64,000 nt of DNA. Source: Tubiluchus corallicola. Taxonomy: Eukaryota; Priapulida; Priapulimorpha; Priapulimorphida; Tubiluchidae. Made by a program: the position numbers and the translations under genes. The stretch covers positions 499,501 to 563,500 of the forward strand of contig JAQGDQ010000075.1 of NCBI GenBank assembly GCA_030141605.1. The letters are read 5' to 3'. This document shows positions 1 through 15,567 of the stretch, piece by piece. The notes beneath the pieces were generated by a model that searched no databases, had not been told where the DNA came from, and saw only the letters and a list, made by a program, of their open reading frames with translations. The number at the start of each line of letters is the position of its first letter. Position 1 is the stretch's first letter.

Positions 1-1703
1 GGTTACATCATTTTATGCTGGCTTCAGTGCATGCTGTACGTAAACAGCTGGTGAAACCCTTGAATAGTTCATACACAACAAATCGTTTGCACTTTTTGTT
101 TGACTTTAGACTTTATAGCGCTAAATTATCTTTATAACGTTATTTTGTAATTTATGCAATATTGTCTCAGACTCGAGTGTCGACGTCAGCGACTTTTGAG
201 AGGCTTATTTACTGATCGGTTTACATTTAATCGTATTTCTCTAGTACGATTCCATATGAATGTTTTTGACTGTTTTTAACATTCGTTCATCGTATTTTCT
301 TGAGAATTAATGCTCATTGGTCAGGGAATTGCGTGAGAAATGACGAATTGAGGAATTGACGAGAAATTCTTGTATAAATGCTTCACAAATTTCACGTAGT
401 ATGTGCCGGCCGCCTTGACAAACGATTTATATTAACCGGTTATTTTTATTGGACTAAATTCAGCTTGGCTCAGGAGTCAGTGGGTCGAATTCCAGGACAG
501 CCTGGCTGCCTTTTAATACCGCTGTGCGGGTATCCATCCTGTTAGTTGTTCTTTAATGGTAACAATATTAATTTAAATAGATAGCAGATAAATTTAGCAG
601 AATTTTGCATTAAAAAATTTTTTCCAGGTCATTTGAATCGTGTCAAACACGTTCTATGTTCTAGAGATTCTAATTAATATTAATACGCAAACAAATGAAT
701 ACAGATTATAACAATCTTAAGATAATGCAACACACGATCTAGTTATTTTAGGTGAAATAGGCCTAAATTTACGTAATAAGTTATCAAAACATTAGACTTA
801 AACATTATCAAAAGAACGGAGCAATTAATTTAAAAGTTCATTCCATCAAATTATGATAATTTCACATGCGAAGCTACTGCAATTAATTAATGGCGTACGT
901 CTAGACTCGATGGTGTATTTTAAGCTAGACGATAGAGACAACAGTGATTATATCAACGGGGAGTCTGACAAGGGGAAGCAATTTGCTTACACATATTCAA
1001 TTACCATACAATTACAATCTTACAAAAAGTGACTAACTCTAGATGTTCAGCCGCACTTATTGTAATATTTTTTTACAATCTTACAAAAAGTGACAAGCTC
1101 TAGATAAAAGTGCGAAGTGATCATAAAAATCACTCAGTTTCACAATTGACTGTCTTGACATGTTGCTAACTAGGATTAAGGTCAAATTAAACCCTCACTG
1201 TAATATGAGTTTTTACAATTTAAAACTCTGCTCTTATTTCGAATATTCAGTTTGTTTTATTATAAATTTACTGTAAAACGTGTTTCTTTTGATTTTTTAT
1301 CACTTCGTTGTTAGCGGTATTAAATTTGAAAAACCGCCATTTTTCGTTGCGCAAGGCGAATGGCGTTATGAAGTACAGTCACGAGGTCACCAAAGAATTA
1401 TAGACAAACATTGGTAACCAAAGACGCTTTCTGTACCTCGTACTTCATTCTCGCTCACTCGCGCAAAATACGCGAAACACTGTGATCTTTGCGGCTATGA
1501 ACCCTTTCGAAATTCGCTAGAAAAAGATATTCAGTTTATAAGTTTCTTAAGTATAGTAATAGCTATGAATTTGTTGTGTAGTCAGTATAGTAATAACTAT
1601 GAATTCGTTTTGTAGTTATAGTGCTTTAAAAAAACTTCAATGTCTGTTGGAATTATATAGGCCTTTTAAGATGCGGAAACTTTCAGTTCTTTGCTGTTTA
1701 CAG
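1..1703. other. Non-coding (upstream intron of basigin-like gene)
   Basis: I recognise no exon here. The stretch holds a short direct repeat at 1014-1105. A GC-richer patch at about 465-530, with a B-box-like ggtcgaattcc, may be a small retroposon remnant. Confidence 0.4.
1014..1105 (+). repeat. 31-bp direct repeat, two copies 61 bp apart
   Basis: Copies at 1014-1044 and 1075-1105 share acaatcttacaaaaagtgac followed by a nearly identical nctctagat end, differing at two positions. Confidence 0.7.
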
Positions 1704-1813
1704 ATTATGTATTAACGAAGGAAGAAAAGACATTGACAATGGTAACTATTCCTGCCATGCAACTAATGATGTAAACGAAGGAGATTCCACTCATATACTC
1801 ATCCGAATCAAAT
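1704..1813 (+). CDS. Basigin-like exon: end of membrane-proximal Ig domain
   Basis: Preceded by tttacag and followed by gtatgt. It encodes the F-strand motif [12 protein letters not shown] and the G strand ending in IRIK. It starts by completing a split codon and ends in phase 1, matching the next exon at 3236. Confidence 0.85.
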
Positions 1814-4800
1814 GTATGTAATCTTGGGGCTATTTGCTGTTTCAAAAATATTTTTGCCATATCTTGAATTAAACACAAAGTTCGTACGTAGCGTAATAAG
1901 TCTAGATTAGTTTTAAATTTACAAAATTTTTATTCGCGTATCACATGTAATATTTGGACTAGGTTTAGTTGGCATCAAATGCCTTTAAGGCTTCAATAAT
2001 TAGACGCCGAAAACATTAAATATGCCAGGTGAACAAGGAAAGGTGCAGAATATGCTTGTGTCCAAGACTCTTTGTAAACTTTGAGAAATACGTGATATTT
2101 GCGTTCATCACATATAGAACGTCTCTTTCGATAAACATAAACAACTGGGCGTGTTACACTATTTTTCATTATAGCCTAGTAGGAATACCGCTAAAGTACT
2201 AGTTTGTAAAAATTAATTCCAATACAAATGGTTTTTGTTTTTCTTAATCAGTGTATTATGCAGTATTCTTCTCTCCAAGAATTGGCATTGGAGAAATTTT
2301 TTTAGGGCTCGTTGAGTATTAGACTCAAATGAGCACTTGAAGATGTACAAACTCGTGCAGGGCAAGGAAGAGGCTATGCAATTCTGTACCCATGCAAAGT
2401 TGATTTTGTTAGTTGTATTATGGCGGTCCTAAGCCCATCCCGCTGACGGTAGTTCTTTGACCACTTTTAAAGTGGTGAAGGTGGTTTTTTTCTGTTAGAT
2501 CCTTTGTCCGACGTGGTTGTTTGACAGGTGGTCCTTTGACCACCCATCCCCCGGTCAGGATATATACAAGAGTAAATTTTCAGGTGTGGTTGGTACCAGT
2601 ACAGGACTTTGGTTGATACCACTTTCTATTCGTCATAGTTATAAAGTAATATGATGTAATGGCAGAATAAATCTTTAGTATGTCATAATCAACCTATAGT
2701 CACCGCAGCTACCACTGGTTTGCAAGCATTGGCAAAAGCACGGAGAAACACTTTATAGGTGGCGCTGGTAGGAAGTCAGCTTTTCATGAGGCGGTATAAA
2801 ACCGTCCTCTAATGCCAGAAATTTAGCTAGATCGGCCATTAGGATCAGCAATGTAGACTCTACTTCCTTAACGCCAATTATGAGTAGCAATTTTGTATTT
2901 GAGATCTGTTTCAACATTTAAAATTACTGGAAATAAGAAAACACACTAATTTTTGCAAGTACTACAATGAAGTGTTACAGTTCTGTAAAATTCTGTAAGC
3001 TCAGCTCAGTCATTATCACATTTTTAACAAATACTAAATGAAAATTTGTTATTGTGAGCTTTTTAGTCTTTGTATAATGTTGCTGTTTTATGAAAAGTAG
3101 AAAAGTTTGGACAATGAAATGTCTCAATTCTGCTCTCCCTGTATTTTCACATGTATATATGCATGTACTACTAGGTTTTATATATATGTATTTGTACTGC
3201 TACTAGGTTATATTTATGTATTTGTGTCGCTTCAGCCCGCTATGCTGCTTTGTGGCCGTTTATCGGAATAATCGCACAGGTTATCGTCTTGGCTATCATC
3301 CTCTACGTCACAGAAAAGAGGAAGAAGTCCGAGGAGGAACCATTTGCCGTTTCCTCCCAGGAGACTTTGTAAGCATTACTGGAATGCCAGTGTTGTAACC
3401 TTATTGGATGAGCCCTGACCACGTGATTCATTGTGCATGTAGGTGTAAATTGTTGTGTGGTTAAACTGTTTAAAAGTAAGGCCAAGTCTTCTTGAAAGTT
3501 TGGTTTATTTCAACGTTCGCGAAAAATGTTAGAGGATTTAGTAATAAAGTTGCAATAAGCGCCTGGTGTAACTAGTAAAACCACTTTTAAAGTCGCGATC
3601 ATTTCAAGCTTGGGCGCTCCCATATTAAATCCCCATTCTTCTTCAAATCATTCGTCTTGAAGAAAAGTAGTGCACTGTCAACCTTCATCAAAAGTATAAT
3701 AAGTTTTTACAAAAAACATTACATAGCTCATGTTGTAATATTTTTGCATGAACATTAGGTAAGCTGCAGAGGTCTGAATTAGTTTAAGCAGCGTGCGCTT
3801 ACGAAAAGTCACGAAGTTTCCCAGTTACGTCATGGTTTTCAAATGAATGGCGGCAACCGCCACGCCTGAAAATTTCTATTCATGGGGTGGTACATTTTAA
3901 ATTTATGCTGTATACATAGTTTTGTGCAAATTTGTTTGTTATATTTTTCTAAGGTTAAGTGATAACAGTAAAATAAACCCAACATACTGAGTGACTTGTT
4001 CTTTCCTTTAAATTGTTATTTGCACGCAATGTAACTGTGTAAGTGTTATTAATCATAGCTGTTTTGCATGACAGTCTCAATTTTCAAGTTTTATTACATT
4101 TTCTCAGCATCAAATTATTTCTGCGTGTTTTCTTTGTAATAATTAGTGTTGATACTTTGCACTGTAGTTACCTCTTGCTGTGATTTTATTAGATTTAGTT
4201 CTTTCAAACTGCAGCACTTAACTTATGAGTTGAATGTCATAGAAAGCATTTGAATAGATGAAACTTAAACAGAATGCACATTAGGGCTGAACGAGATTAG
4301 AAGCATCACAGAAAGGAATGGATTATTTATTAAAATAAACAGTTGATGCGTAAGCTTCAGAAATTTTGAATTGTAGTTTTGTTATTTGATTGTGTAAATC
4401 CGCATTGTACTCAACAAAGTCATACGTTACATTAATTTGACGTAGTTTTTTGTGCACTTTAATTTTGGCAAGCTAATTCTCGAATTTGCTGAATAAGAAC
4501 TGAATAATCTATTCTAATTTCCATAATTATATGAATTTCTTCATTTATTCACTCGTTCTTATTCATTGATTCATTCACTCGTATGTTTATTCTTTCATTC
4601 AAGGGGCACGTTTATTTAACAGAAATGCTGCATTTTTTCTGTCCATCCATGCGTTTGTTTGTTCGATCTTTTGTTCATTTCTTTTTGTTCACTTGTTCAT
4701 GCGTTAGTTTGATTATTCACTCATTTGTTCAATTGGCCATTTTCTTTGTTTATTTATAGTATACAGATATGTTAGTATAATACATGAAAGGTTTACATCT

Positions 4801-4904
4801 CTTTTCTGTTTTTTAGGCAAGAGAGAAGTGCTAGTGAACGAAAACCACCAAAAAGAAAAAAGCATCACGACCCTGTGTACCGCCTCCCAACAGCGCCAAA
4901 TTAA
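1704..4904 (+). CDS. Basigin/neuroplastin-like Ig membrane protein (3' three coding exons)
   Basis: Coding exons are 1704-1813, 3236-3368 and 4817-4904. All three junctions keep phase and have AG/GT sites. The first exon gives the end of an Ig domain (D-x-G-x-Y-S-C). The second gives a membrane segment starting [12 protein letters not shown] and ending in a basic EKRKK tail, the hallmark of the basigin/neuroplastin/embigin family, where the vertebrate form is HLAALWPFLGI. The third gives a basic tail ending in LPTAPN and a stop. Family members are type I membrane glycoproteins that chaperone monocarboxylate transporters and act in adhesion. The usual intramembrane Glu is Gln here. Earlier Ig exons were not recognised in bases 1-1703 and may lie upstream of the window. 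Family assignment is firm; orthology to basigin rather than neuroplastin is not settled. Confidence 0.88.
3236..3368 (+). CDS. Basigin-like exon: transmembrane segment and start of tail
   Basis: Acceptor ttcag, donor gtaagc. It encodes the helix from RYAALWPF to LYVTEKRKK followed by an acidic and serine-rich stretch. In the vertebrate and fly proteins the middle of the helix reads A-E-V; here it reads A-Q-V. Confidence 0.9.
4817..4904 (+). CDS. Basigin-like terminal coding exon
   Basis: Acceptor ttttttag. The split Leu codon (TT|G) is completed correctly. It encodes a short, strongly basic cytoplasmic end ([11 protein letters not shown]), then a TAA stop at 4902-4904. Confidence 0.8.
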
Positions 4905-6130
4905 TCACTCTGAGTTCGCGGTCTGACTTGATGATCTATGCTGTATATAGTACAATGTACATGCTCTTTGGAGTACGCTACATGCTGCATTTGGTTTCCT
5001 TTAATATTTAGCAGGAAAATCACGAGTTTAAAGAGAATAACAGGCTTTTTACAGTTGACTGTGTTAGAAGCATTGCACTAAAGGCAGTAACGTAACTGCT
5101 ATGATTGAGCCAATATTAAGTTAACAGGTGTCAAATCTTGACCTCTAACTACTGACTAGAAGATAAACTTATTATACCCCTTTTAATAAACGAAAAAATT
5201 AATTAGTTGAAACATTTCTAGCAAGTTAGACACCAAAGATTTTTGGGGGACCACATTTTTGTATTTTGTCCTCTGCATGTACTTCAAAACGTGCTAGTGT
5301 CAGATTTACCATATTCAAAAGTAGTGAAGTGCAGGGTTCCACCATGTGCGTGACAAAATTTGAAGCTCTCGCATAAAAGCTCTAAAAGGTTAAAAAAGTA
5401 AAGAAATTATGACCTTCAAAGGTCAATAACCAACTTCTGCCATTTGTTACTCACTCCACATGTGCGTGCTTACGCTGTTAATCTAGTGTCACTAACCGAA
5501 AAATTTGTGTCTCTGTCTTACGCTCATTTTAAGTTATTTAACTGAAAAATCTCAGAGTAAATAATAAAGTGAGATTGGTAGACTCACGCAAAAAGTGAGA
5601 CAAACATTGGATGTCATGTTGTACAATACTGTACAAAACTTCATTTGATTGTTAGGTCCTTAAGCGACCCACTATTATTCAATACGCAGATTGGCGCATC
5701 TGCCCCGCTGCATTGAAATCTATAGATCCAGGCGCTTTTACATGCATGCAAAATTTTAATGTAATAACGTGGACTGGTTTTGTTTTGTCAGAGTGCCATA
5801 AATTCGATTTTGTGATTGCTCAGCGAAATCTGTTTAAGTATTGAATTAAGTTTATCAACAGATATCCTTCATTTTTATTTTGAAAATTAACTTGCTACTA
5901 TTTAACTAAACCATTGTTAATGTTAAGGCAACTAAATATGTCGACGTGTTTATAGAATATGTATATTTCTCCATATTATCCTGAGTCTCGAAGTTCTCTT
6001 GCATTACTATGTGATTATTTGTTAATGATAGAGATGTTCTGTATTTTTGAGCTTATGCGCACGTAAACTTCCATTTTTATTAACTTTTCATTGCCTGTTT
6101 TATGTTAAATAAATACGTTTTGCATTTTTA
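4905..6130 (+). other. 3' UTR of the basigin-like gene with poly(A) signal
   Basis: There is no reading frame after the TAA at 4904. An AATAAA lies at 6108-6113 and is followed by a T-rich stretch, a likely cleavage site. Another AATAAA-like motif near 5565 could give a shorter transcript. The UTR extent is inferred. Confidence 0.45.
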
Positions 6131-7071
6131 TACACATTTCATTTTATTGCCCAAGTTTTTTTATTGTTTTCACTGCGAATTGAACCTGAGAACACTCACT
6201 GTGGGGAACTGCGGGTACAATGTCCAACTTGATATAAATACAGAGCATTAATTACTCGTTTGTGCTTAATTGTCAGCAAACATTCACCTTCTGTCGTCAT
6301 TTGATCCATTTTTAAACGGCTGTACTAGATGTTTTGCACAAAATCGATTCACGTGATTAATTTACATTCTCTTGATATCTATGACAGTTAAATTGATTTA
6401 CGAAAAGCTTTAATAAGTGAACTATCTTCCGCTAACCTCAGAGCATGACATATGTCACAGACCCAGTTAAATCTTCTATATAATTTAATCTTCCTGCTTG
6501 TTTTTTATTTCGTATGAATTTTTGTTGTTTTTTTGGTCATTCGTTCTACAGTAGTGATGTATAAACGTCTTTAGGAACCATAGTTCTTAGCTGATTACGG
6601 TAAAGCTGTTTATTTTCAAGGTCCGTAATTCCAAATTACTTTACTCCAATGTTTGTAGAAATTAGTTTACTGAGTTCCCTATGCGCCTAACATAACTTGT
6701 TTGACATAGTTGACTACTTTGACGTCATTAATACAATATGCGTTTCAGCATATGTCCACATTCTCTTGAAAGCAATATTAAATTTTAAAAACTGTGAAAA
6801 AATATTAGGCGGGTAAATTCACCCGTAAAATTCGCCTTACTGCTTCTTATGACAACCTCCAAAATTTTCCGTTATATATATGTACTTCTTATACTTCGGC
6901 TCGCAAAAATACAGAGCAAAAAAGTGGCATAAAATGTTTAAAACTATTTGTGTAGGGCTACGGCTAACGCTGTATGGGATACAGCATTTCGTGACCGCTA
7001 GTTAACGTCCAATATCTTCTGCTCTGTTACTTTTGGGCGCACAAATGTCATCCTGAACAGTCTTTTCTTAA

Positions 7072-7944
7072 TTAAACTATTTCACTAGAGTATCCAAATA
7101 TTTCGAAATCCTTTCTAAACATTAGCGATACCTTTCTCAGCGTATCGTAAGGCAGTTGTTCATAATAATCTCTGAACATTATGGAATCAGTCATATTATT
7201 TTGCACTTCATAACCCGTATCTTCCTTTCTCGGATAGGTAACTCCAGTTTCTAAGTTATGCATTAAATACTGAGCGTCTGACGGCAATGTCTCTGTAGTA
7301 CCAATGAAGTCATACTTCACCCCGCAGACATTACATAAATCTGACATGGGCGTCCAGTGCCTATCCTGAATGGCATTCTCAAAATAATGTTTAACTATCA
7401 ACTGCACGAATTCTGTAAAAGTTGGTGGTTGCACTTGGTACTGAATCCAAGCTTCAGACTTATTGGCATACAGACCACGATTCATCATAATTGCCATTCC
7501 CACGCCACGAACATAAGCAGCATCAAAGCCTCCAATTCCAAGTAATTTATTTCGATAAGTGGACAGTAGCCTGGAGAAGGGATGTCGAACGAATGTGAAC
7601 TTGAACGACTTGTCCAAGATCTCTTGCTGATTGTAAAATTTGGCCAAAGGTTTCAGGACGTCCAAAGAATGATGGGCTGTGTGAAAGCTGATTTCTGCAG
7701 GATTAGTCCCAAAGCGGGATGAGTTAGCGATCACGAGTAAAACCCGTTTCCAGTTGGTGTTTGCCACTTTAGGTGCCGAGCAATAAATGAGTTTTTGCTC
7801 AGGTAGCGCCATTAGTCGCTTTTTCCAGTCAAACAGAGCGTGATCGACGCCATATTTCCTATATTTCTTGCAGACTTTATCAACTCTTTGCAGAATTTTT
7901 CGATTCCGAAGCTCCGCCTCTGTGAAATTCGTAAAATCGACTTG
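7072..7944 (-). CDS. Sulfotransferase catalytic exon
   Basis: It runs from acceptor ttttcag to a TAA at 7072-7074 and encodes 290 residues. PAPS-binding motifs occupy roughly residues 55-68 and 115-131 of the exon. The C-terminal DFEIFGY is the usual family ending (F-x-LFGY). Confidence 0.9.
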   Translation of the reverse strand, partial: QVDFTNFTEAELRNRKILQRVDKVCKKYRKYGVDHALFDWKKRLMALPEQKLIYCSAPKVANTNWKRVLLVIANSSRFGTNPAEISFHTAHHSLDVLKPLAKFYNQQEILDKSFKFTFVRHPFSRLLSTYRNKLLGIGGFDAAYVRGVGMAIMMNRGLYANKSEAWIQYQVQPPTFTEFVQLIVKHYFENAIQDRHWTPMSDLCNVCGVKYDFIGTTETLPSDAQYLMHNLETGVTYPRKEDTGYEVQNNMTDSIMFRDYYEQLPYDTLRKVSLMFRKDFEIFGYSSEIV

Positions 7945-8512
7945 CTGAAAACAAACGGAATGATATTACATAGCACCGAAATCTGTCTTTCTTACCTGTT
8001 TGCAGCTTACTCATTCACTTATTCGTCCATTTTTATTAATTAATTAGTTTGCTTATTTGTTACGCCTTTAGTAACTTGTTTCTGTTATTTCAGTACTCAC
8101 AATCACAGTCAACAAAGCCATTCACTAACAGTTAAGGGTTACTTTTATTGAACACGCAGCCAGTTAAATATAGAATTGAATCCCGTTCTCAGTTTTGATT
8201 CAAATTTATTACGACCTTGAGCCAAACACCCTAACTGTTTCCGAACTTAACTTTAAAATTTCCTAATTTTCCTAACTAACAAGTTATCTTTATGCATAAA
8301 TTTGCTGCACCCTTTCTATCTGACGTTCAAGTTATGCAAAATAAATTAATACAGAACGTGATGATCGCAGACCACTGCTACCCACCCAGCCACGCCCAAG
8401 CTTTCAACTCATATTTAACGTAAAGTGCTCACGTTTAACACTCTTGGGTGCTGTCTTCTTGTCAAAGCAAGATCCACAAATTTGTTGTTGACAGGTAAGC
8501 CCAACGTGACAT
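7072..8512 (-). CDS. HNK-1-family carbohydrate sulfotransferase (3' exons)
   Basis: Exons are 8433-8512 and 7072-7944, joined in phase 0 (donor gtgagc, acceptor ttttcag). The large exon carries the 5'-phosphosulfate-binding loop APKVANTNWKRVL and the 3'-phosphate-binding motif FVRHPFSRLLSTYRNKL, as in the CHST8-14/HNK-1ST family (Sulfotransfer_2). These Golgi type II enzymes move sulfate from PAPS to GalNAc, GlcA or related sugars. The usual PKVACTNW Cys is Asn here. The frame is open well upstream of the first ATG (7812), through FDWKKRL, so the exon boundary at 7944 rather than that ATG is the true limit. The membrane-anchor exon is not certain; a candidate lies at 12606-12786. The acceptor substrate cannot be told. 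Confidence 0.87.
8433..8512 (-). CDS. Sulfotransferase stem exon
   Basis: Acceptor ttttcag, donor gtgagc. It is 2 bases plus 26 codons, ending in phase 0 to match the catalytic exon, and reads TLGLPVNNKFVDLALTRRQ. Another frame of the same exon is also open and cysteine-rich but does not match the phase of the next exon. Confidence 0.6.
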
Positions 8513-8894
8513 CTGAAAATAAATTTCTGTTATTTTTCGTCTGCTTATCGTAATGCTTTCGGTTCTGATCAAAAAGTGACAATTTCTTGTTGCAACGATC
8601 ATCTAAGTTAGTTGCTGAGGTAAATCATGGCGTTGTACTGTGCGAAATAGAGTTCGCTGTCTGTGGATTCAGACTCCAATCCAGGCATTATTTATTTTAA
8701 ATTTGAATCAACACAAAAAGTACTATATAAAAACAAATCAGTGATGCAGATTATAAAACTATATGCACAAGATAAAAAAACTTGTCAAGAGGAGCACAGG
8801 TTAGTTTAAATAATAAATGAAGAGGTTGGTAATGAGTCAATATTGGAAGTACAATGACATATATCGAATATCTGTACAAAATCATATTACTGCT

Positions 8895-9400
8895 TTTTAA
8901 AATTCTATTTCTTAGGCTAAAAACACATTTACGCAGTAAAACCGCATGAAGTCATCAATACGATTGTTTGCACAAATTACAGACGCATGCGTACTGTATT
9001 CATAATTAAATAACTTTCGGAGGGCAATATTGTAGGAAGCGCGAAATTTTGCTAGATTGCCGCGTTTGTACAATAGCAAGAGATTATTGCAATAGAAAGT
9101 ACAACAATAAGATTTGAAGTAAAACGTGAGCAATAATAAAATTCTGCACACAGCAGATTTGCTCTGACATAAAACAAACATAACTGATTAGCAGTATCTC
9201 TATCATCAGTGTAGTCACGTAATAATATATGTCCTAAGTATTTCTGACTGTTACTGCACTCAATCAGCTTGCCACACATATATACAGTGCCAAATACAAC
9301 ATGACGCATACTGGTTGGAACAAAATGCATACAACTGGTTTTACTAGCGTTAAAAACAATGTCATGTGTGTCTGCATAGTCTTTAGAAAATCAAACAGTA
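8895..9400 (-). mobile_element. 5'-truncated, frameshifted LINE reverse-transcriptase fragment
   Basis: Two overlapping frames together read like the C-terminal part of the reverse transcriptase at 33046-34300: KYLGHILLRDYTDDRD and RGNLAKFRASYNIALRKLF match KYLGHIISNDNRDDLD and NGNILKLKIAHNVSKRLFF. At least one frameshift lies near 9100. It is a dead copy of the same or a sister family. Confidence 0.75.
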
Positions 9401-12072
<2,672 letters not shown>

Positions 12073-12605
12073 CAGTAGCGACAATATACTCACAAAGTAC
12101 GAGAAATGCCAGGAAAATAAGAAAAACAAGTGCACTTTTAGTTTTTAAAACAATCGCTTTTGCTGTAAGCATTCTTTTCCCACTGGCGAGTTTAAGTCTT
12201 CATAGCTGCAGCACCTAAAAACTATGATCGAATGTTGTAGAAAAACCTGTTGATTACCACAGCAATTTACACGTTACTCATTTCGTAAACTCCAGCTAGT
12301 TTTGCGCGACCAATTATTAGGTGAGATATGTTTCGCTACAGTAGATCCAGTAATGTCCCGCCTTATCTTGACTCCTGGGCAGTGGGCAAACGCTGCAAGT
12401 GACTCTGATTTGGTGTCTGGAGAATTTTGCCATCATAACTGCGATCTTTCGTGTCAAAAAACACACAAAGTTTGCTAATTGATAAAATGTCACACGAAAT
12501 TCTTTTTAGTTGACACTGTGGTCCCATAACAGCATAACAACTTTCCGCAAATGCCTGCCTTTTCCAGTTTAAACAGTGCCCGAAGTACGTTCACCTTTCC
12601 CAAAC

Positions 12606-12786
12606 CTGTAATTGTCGAAGCGGAAACATAAACCGTATATTTGTTTAGAGGGCATTGAGTGATCACAGATTGCCTGAGTTCAGTAAGTTGATAGCTTGGG
12701 CCGAATATGTGCAATGCCGTTAGTTGAAGGCCCACTAAAATGGTAACCCCAAGCAATAAAATGGATTTCGTAGGTAATCAAAATTC
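12606..12786 (-). CDS. Candidate membrane-anchor exon of the sulfotransferase
   Basis: An open frame begins with a hydrophobic stretch, ILLLGVTILVGLQLTALHIF, followed by a polar stem. This is the shape expected of a Golgi type II enzyme. A splice at ACAG|gtttgg would end in phase 1 and fit the exon at 8512. There is no ATG in frame, the donor is weak and the frame stays open to 12490, so this is a tentative proposal. Confidence 0.3.
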
Positions 12787-15510
12787 AGAACTCAACAATA
12801 GCGAAACTATGGTCTTGAGATAAAGATCAAGTCAGCAAAGATTTTTCACAGTCAGCACTTGCAGTTTTGGACATATTGCAGAATCCTAAGTTTATGACTT
12901 TGTCATTTTATATTTATTCTTTCTTTTTAAATAGAAACGAAGTATAAAACATCACAATAGTTGAGTTGGAATTGTATGCAGTGCAGTCATTTTTATCTTC
13001 ACGATAAAAACCACCTGTGTGCAAGTATAGTGCATGTACTAAGTAAGCCAGGCTTCGACCTAGATTGGGCGTTTAGCTCTTTAAGAAGACTTGTTTGTAT
13101 ACAGGTAGAAAATTTACAGCTGGGACCTGACTCTTCATCAATTGAAAATCCATTTCATTGCTAAAATATCACAAGATCAATTCAGTAGCCTTACCGTGAA
13201 TAGTTGAAAAACATTTATAGGCAAAATGGGTTGAAAATATCTAGAACTAAAACTGAACTTGTTAAATTAAAAACAGGTGAATCAGCTTCGATCGTCCATG
13301 GTGAACCTGCACTCTAATGTGATTATGCACATTCAACAGCAGGTCATCTGCTAGGAGTGAAACTAGCTCATATCAGTCAGGGAAGTCGGTGCTACCACCT
13401 AGTGTCGAAAATTGGATTGAACAAAATTTGCCAAAAATTGAAATAAATCAATTGATCAAGCCCATGTTACACAGCCACATTGCGTACATGTATATTGCAG
13501 GTGCTATAGTTCTAGCAAATTCCTTGAAACAGACGACAACGGCACGATATACATGCATAATAAAAAATAATAGAAGGCAGCATATTAGTATATGGTCTAA
13601 CGTTTGGGACGCCATTTTAAAACCAATTTGGTCCTGTAATTATATTTAGACTTTGTATGTTAGTCTGTATCTTAGTCACAAAATTTTGCAAAATAATTTA
13701 CCTAGGCTGTTGCTAATAGAGATGCCGTGATTCGCAAGAATAGCTTGGAAATTTTCCAAATGAATATAATGAGTAAAATATAAGCCGTAAGGATTAGGGT
13801 TAAATGGTATTATTCCCATCTTTTAACATCTCGTTTACTACACCATCTCTTCTAGGAGTTTTGTCGTCTTTGGCCGTAAAATGGCTCCAAAACTACCTTT
13901 TCCGAGATGCGATACTCAAGCCGCGTGAAACTTGATGGGACGGTATTAACGACGTACTGTTCAAAGTTTTCTAAACGTGTGTCGTACAATGTTGCGAAAT
14001 TGCGCAGAGATTGCCTAAATTTCTTCTTTTTCGACGCATCAGCGCCCAATTACTGCGCATCTTTACTTTAAACGTTACAAGAGAAGCAATGTTATTCAAA
14101 TCTGAATGTAGTTTGTTACTGTATGAATCACCTTGAATCAGCTTATAATATACATAATTAGTTGATTAGGCTGTAGTTTTGAATATAAAAACTTGTTCTG
14201 ACATTAACTACGTGAAACTTTCTAGAAAAGCTGTCTAGAGACTTGAACTGGCTGTCTGGCCAATTTTGTTTCACGTATCATTTGATAAATGTTACAATGT
14301 GTTTTACTAATATTTGTCAGAAACGAAAGTTCGATTAGATTTTTGAGTCATTAGGTGACTACGCACAATTCAATGATTTAAGTAAACCTAATTTAGACGT
14401 TTACAGTTTACTAACTCTACATTATGTATCATTGTATGTCTGTATAGTTTTGTATTCATTTTGTGCTTGTAATAATAAATGTAGATATGTAACCATAATT
14501 TAATCATATTTCATTTTCTCAGTTTTCTTAGGATACAAAGTAATCGACAGGTTTACAGATCCAATATTTCACATCAACCTGAGCCTATTTCGAACCTTTA
14601 ATAAATAACGAAGTCTGCAATACTTCGTACAATGATTTTTGTATAAGACAAGACAAGACGAGGCGAGGCGAGGGAAGGCAAGGCCAAAACAAGACAAGGC
14701 AAACTCACCTGGGAGAACGACTGTTCTGCTTGTTTCCCAGAAAGAACGCGAATTCTTCCATTTTGGCTGTTGAGAGGTAAAACAGGCGTATAATAATGTT
14801 GTTCTGCATCTAGTTGCAGTTAATCAAAACGGAAGAAAGAGCGCCGTGAGCTATATTATTAGGATAGCATTCACGGACACTGAAAACTGTCAATACGCAT
14901 TACGCGCACATGGAGCAGGACTTACCTTAAGGAAATATGAATCTACAATGTAAAGTCATAAAGCTTTACACGAATATACTAGAACGAATTTTGCATCGAC
15001 GGACGGAATCGAATTTTCAAACCGCCATTTTGAATTACAGATGGTGGCGAAAACAGTATTTTCGAAAAAAAGCCTAAGCTCCGTCAATTTGCAACAGATC
15101 AACGTGAAACGTAGCTACTATACTGATTTCTGCGTCGACTAACAAGATTTGGATTTTTGATTTGCCATCTTGAGTTCAAATCAAATCATGTTCATACTTT
15201 CTAACGTGTAATTTTGGGTACCCCCGATCATCAATTACTTTTTTGCTATTTTAGTTGCTTTAAATTTCTTTCTCAAAAGACTACTAGTGTAGGAAAAAAG
15301 AAAAAAACCTCAGGGTAGATGCCTATGTACTGTAGTTAAAACTTAAAATCTTGCACAAATCTTGCCAAATATGTCGAGATCATCAAATAAAAACAGCCGA
15401 AAAATTATTGTCGTTAGTGAGATATTGATGATTTTGTCAGGTGACGCATACTATGTTACTGTACGGCTTCGGTAACGTAAAAGTGTCAATAAAAGCTGAA
15501 CAAAAGCTTC
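12787..15510. other. Intergenic, no gene recognised
   Basis: The open frames at 13389-13649 and 13852-14049 match nothing I know, and the second lacks an ATG. A degenerate pentamer tract lies at 14645-14705. Confidence 0.4.
14645..14705 (+). repeat. Degenerate pentanucleotide tandem repeat
   Basis: Units drift from GACAA through GGCGA to GGCAA (for example acaagacaagacgaggcgag). The base composition is unusually purine-rich for this region. Confidence 0.7.
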
Positions 15511-15517
15511 TAGGCCA

Positions 15518-15558
<41 letters not shown>

Positions 15559-15567
15559 CACACACAC
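15518..15567. repeat. (CA)n microsatellite
   Basis: CA dinucleotide run with one CG interruption. Confidence 0.97.

Noticed and set aside
2450-2560. Repeated ggtcctttgaccac words
   Set aside because: Too short and irregular to call a repeat family or regulatory array.
8433-8512. Cysteine-rich frame (CQQQICGSCFDKK) across the sulfotransferase stem exon
   Set aside because: It ends in phase 1 whereas the next exon starts in phase 0; only the other open frame fits.
13852-14049. Minus-strand frame GADASKKKKFRQSLRNF and onward
   Set aside because: No ATG, preceded by a stop and without splice or family support; kept only as a note.
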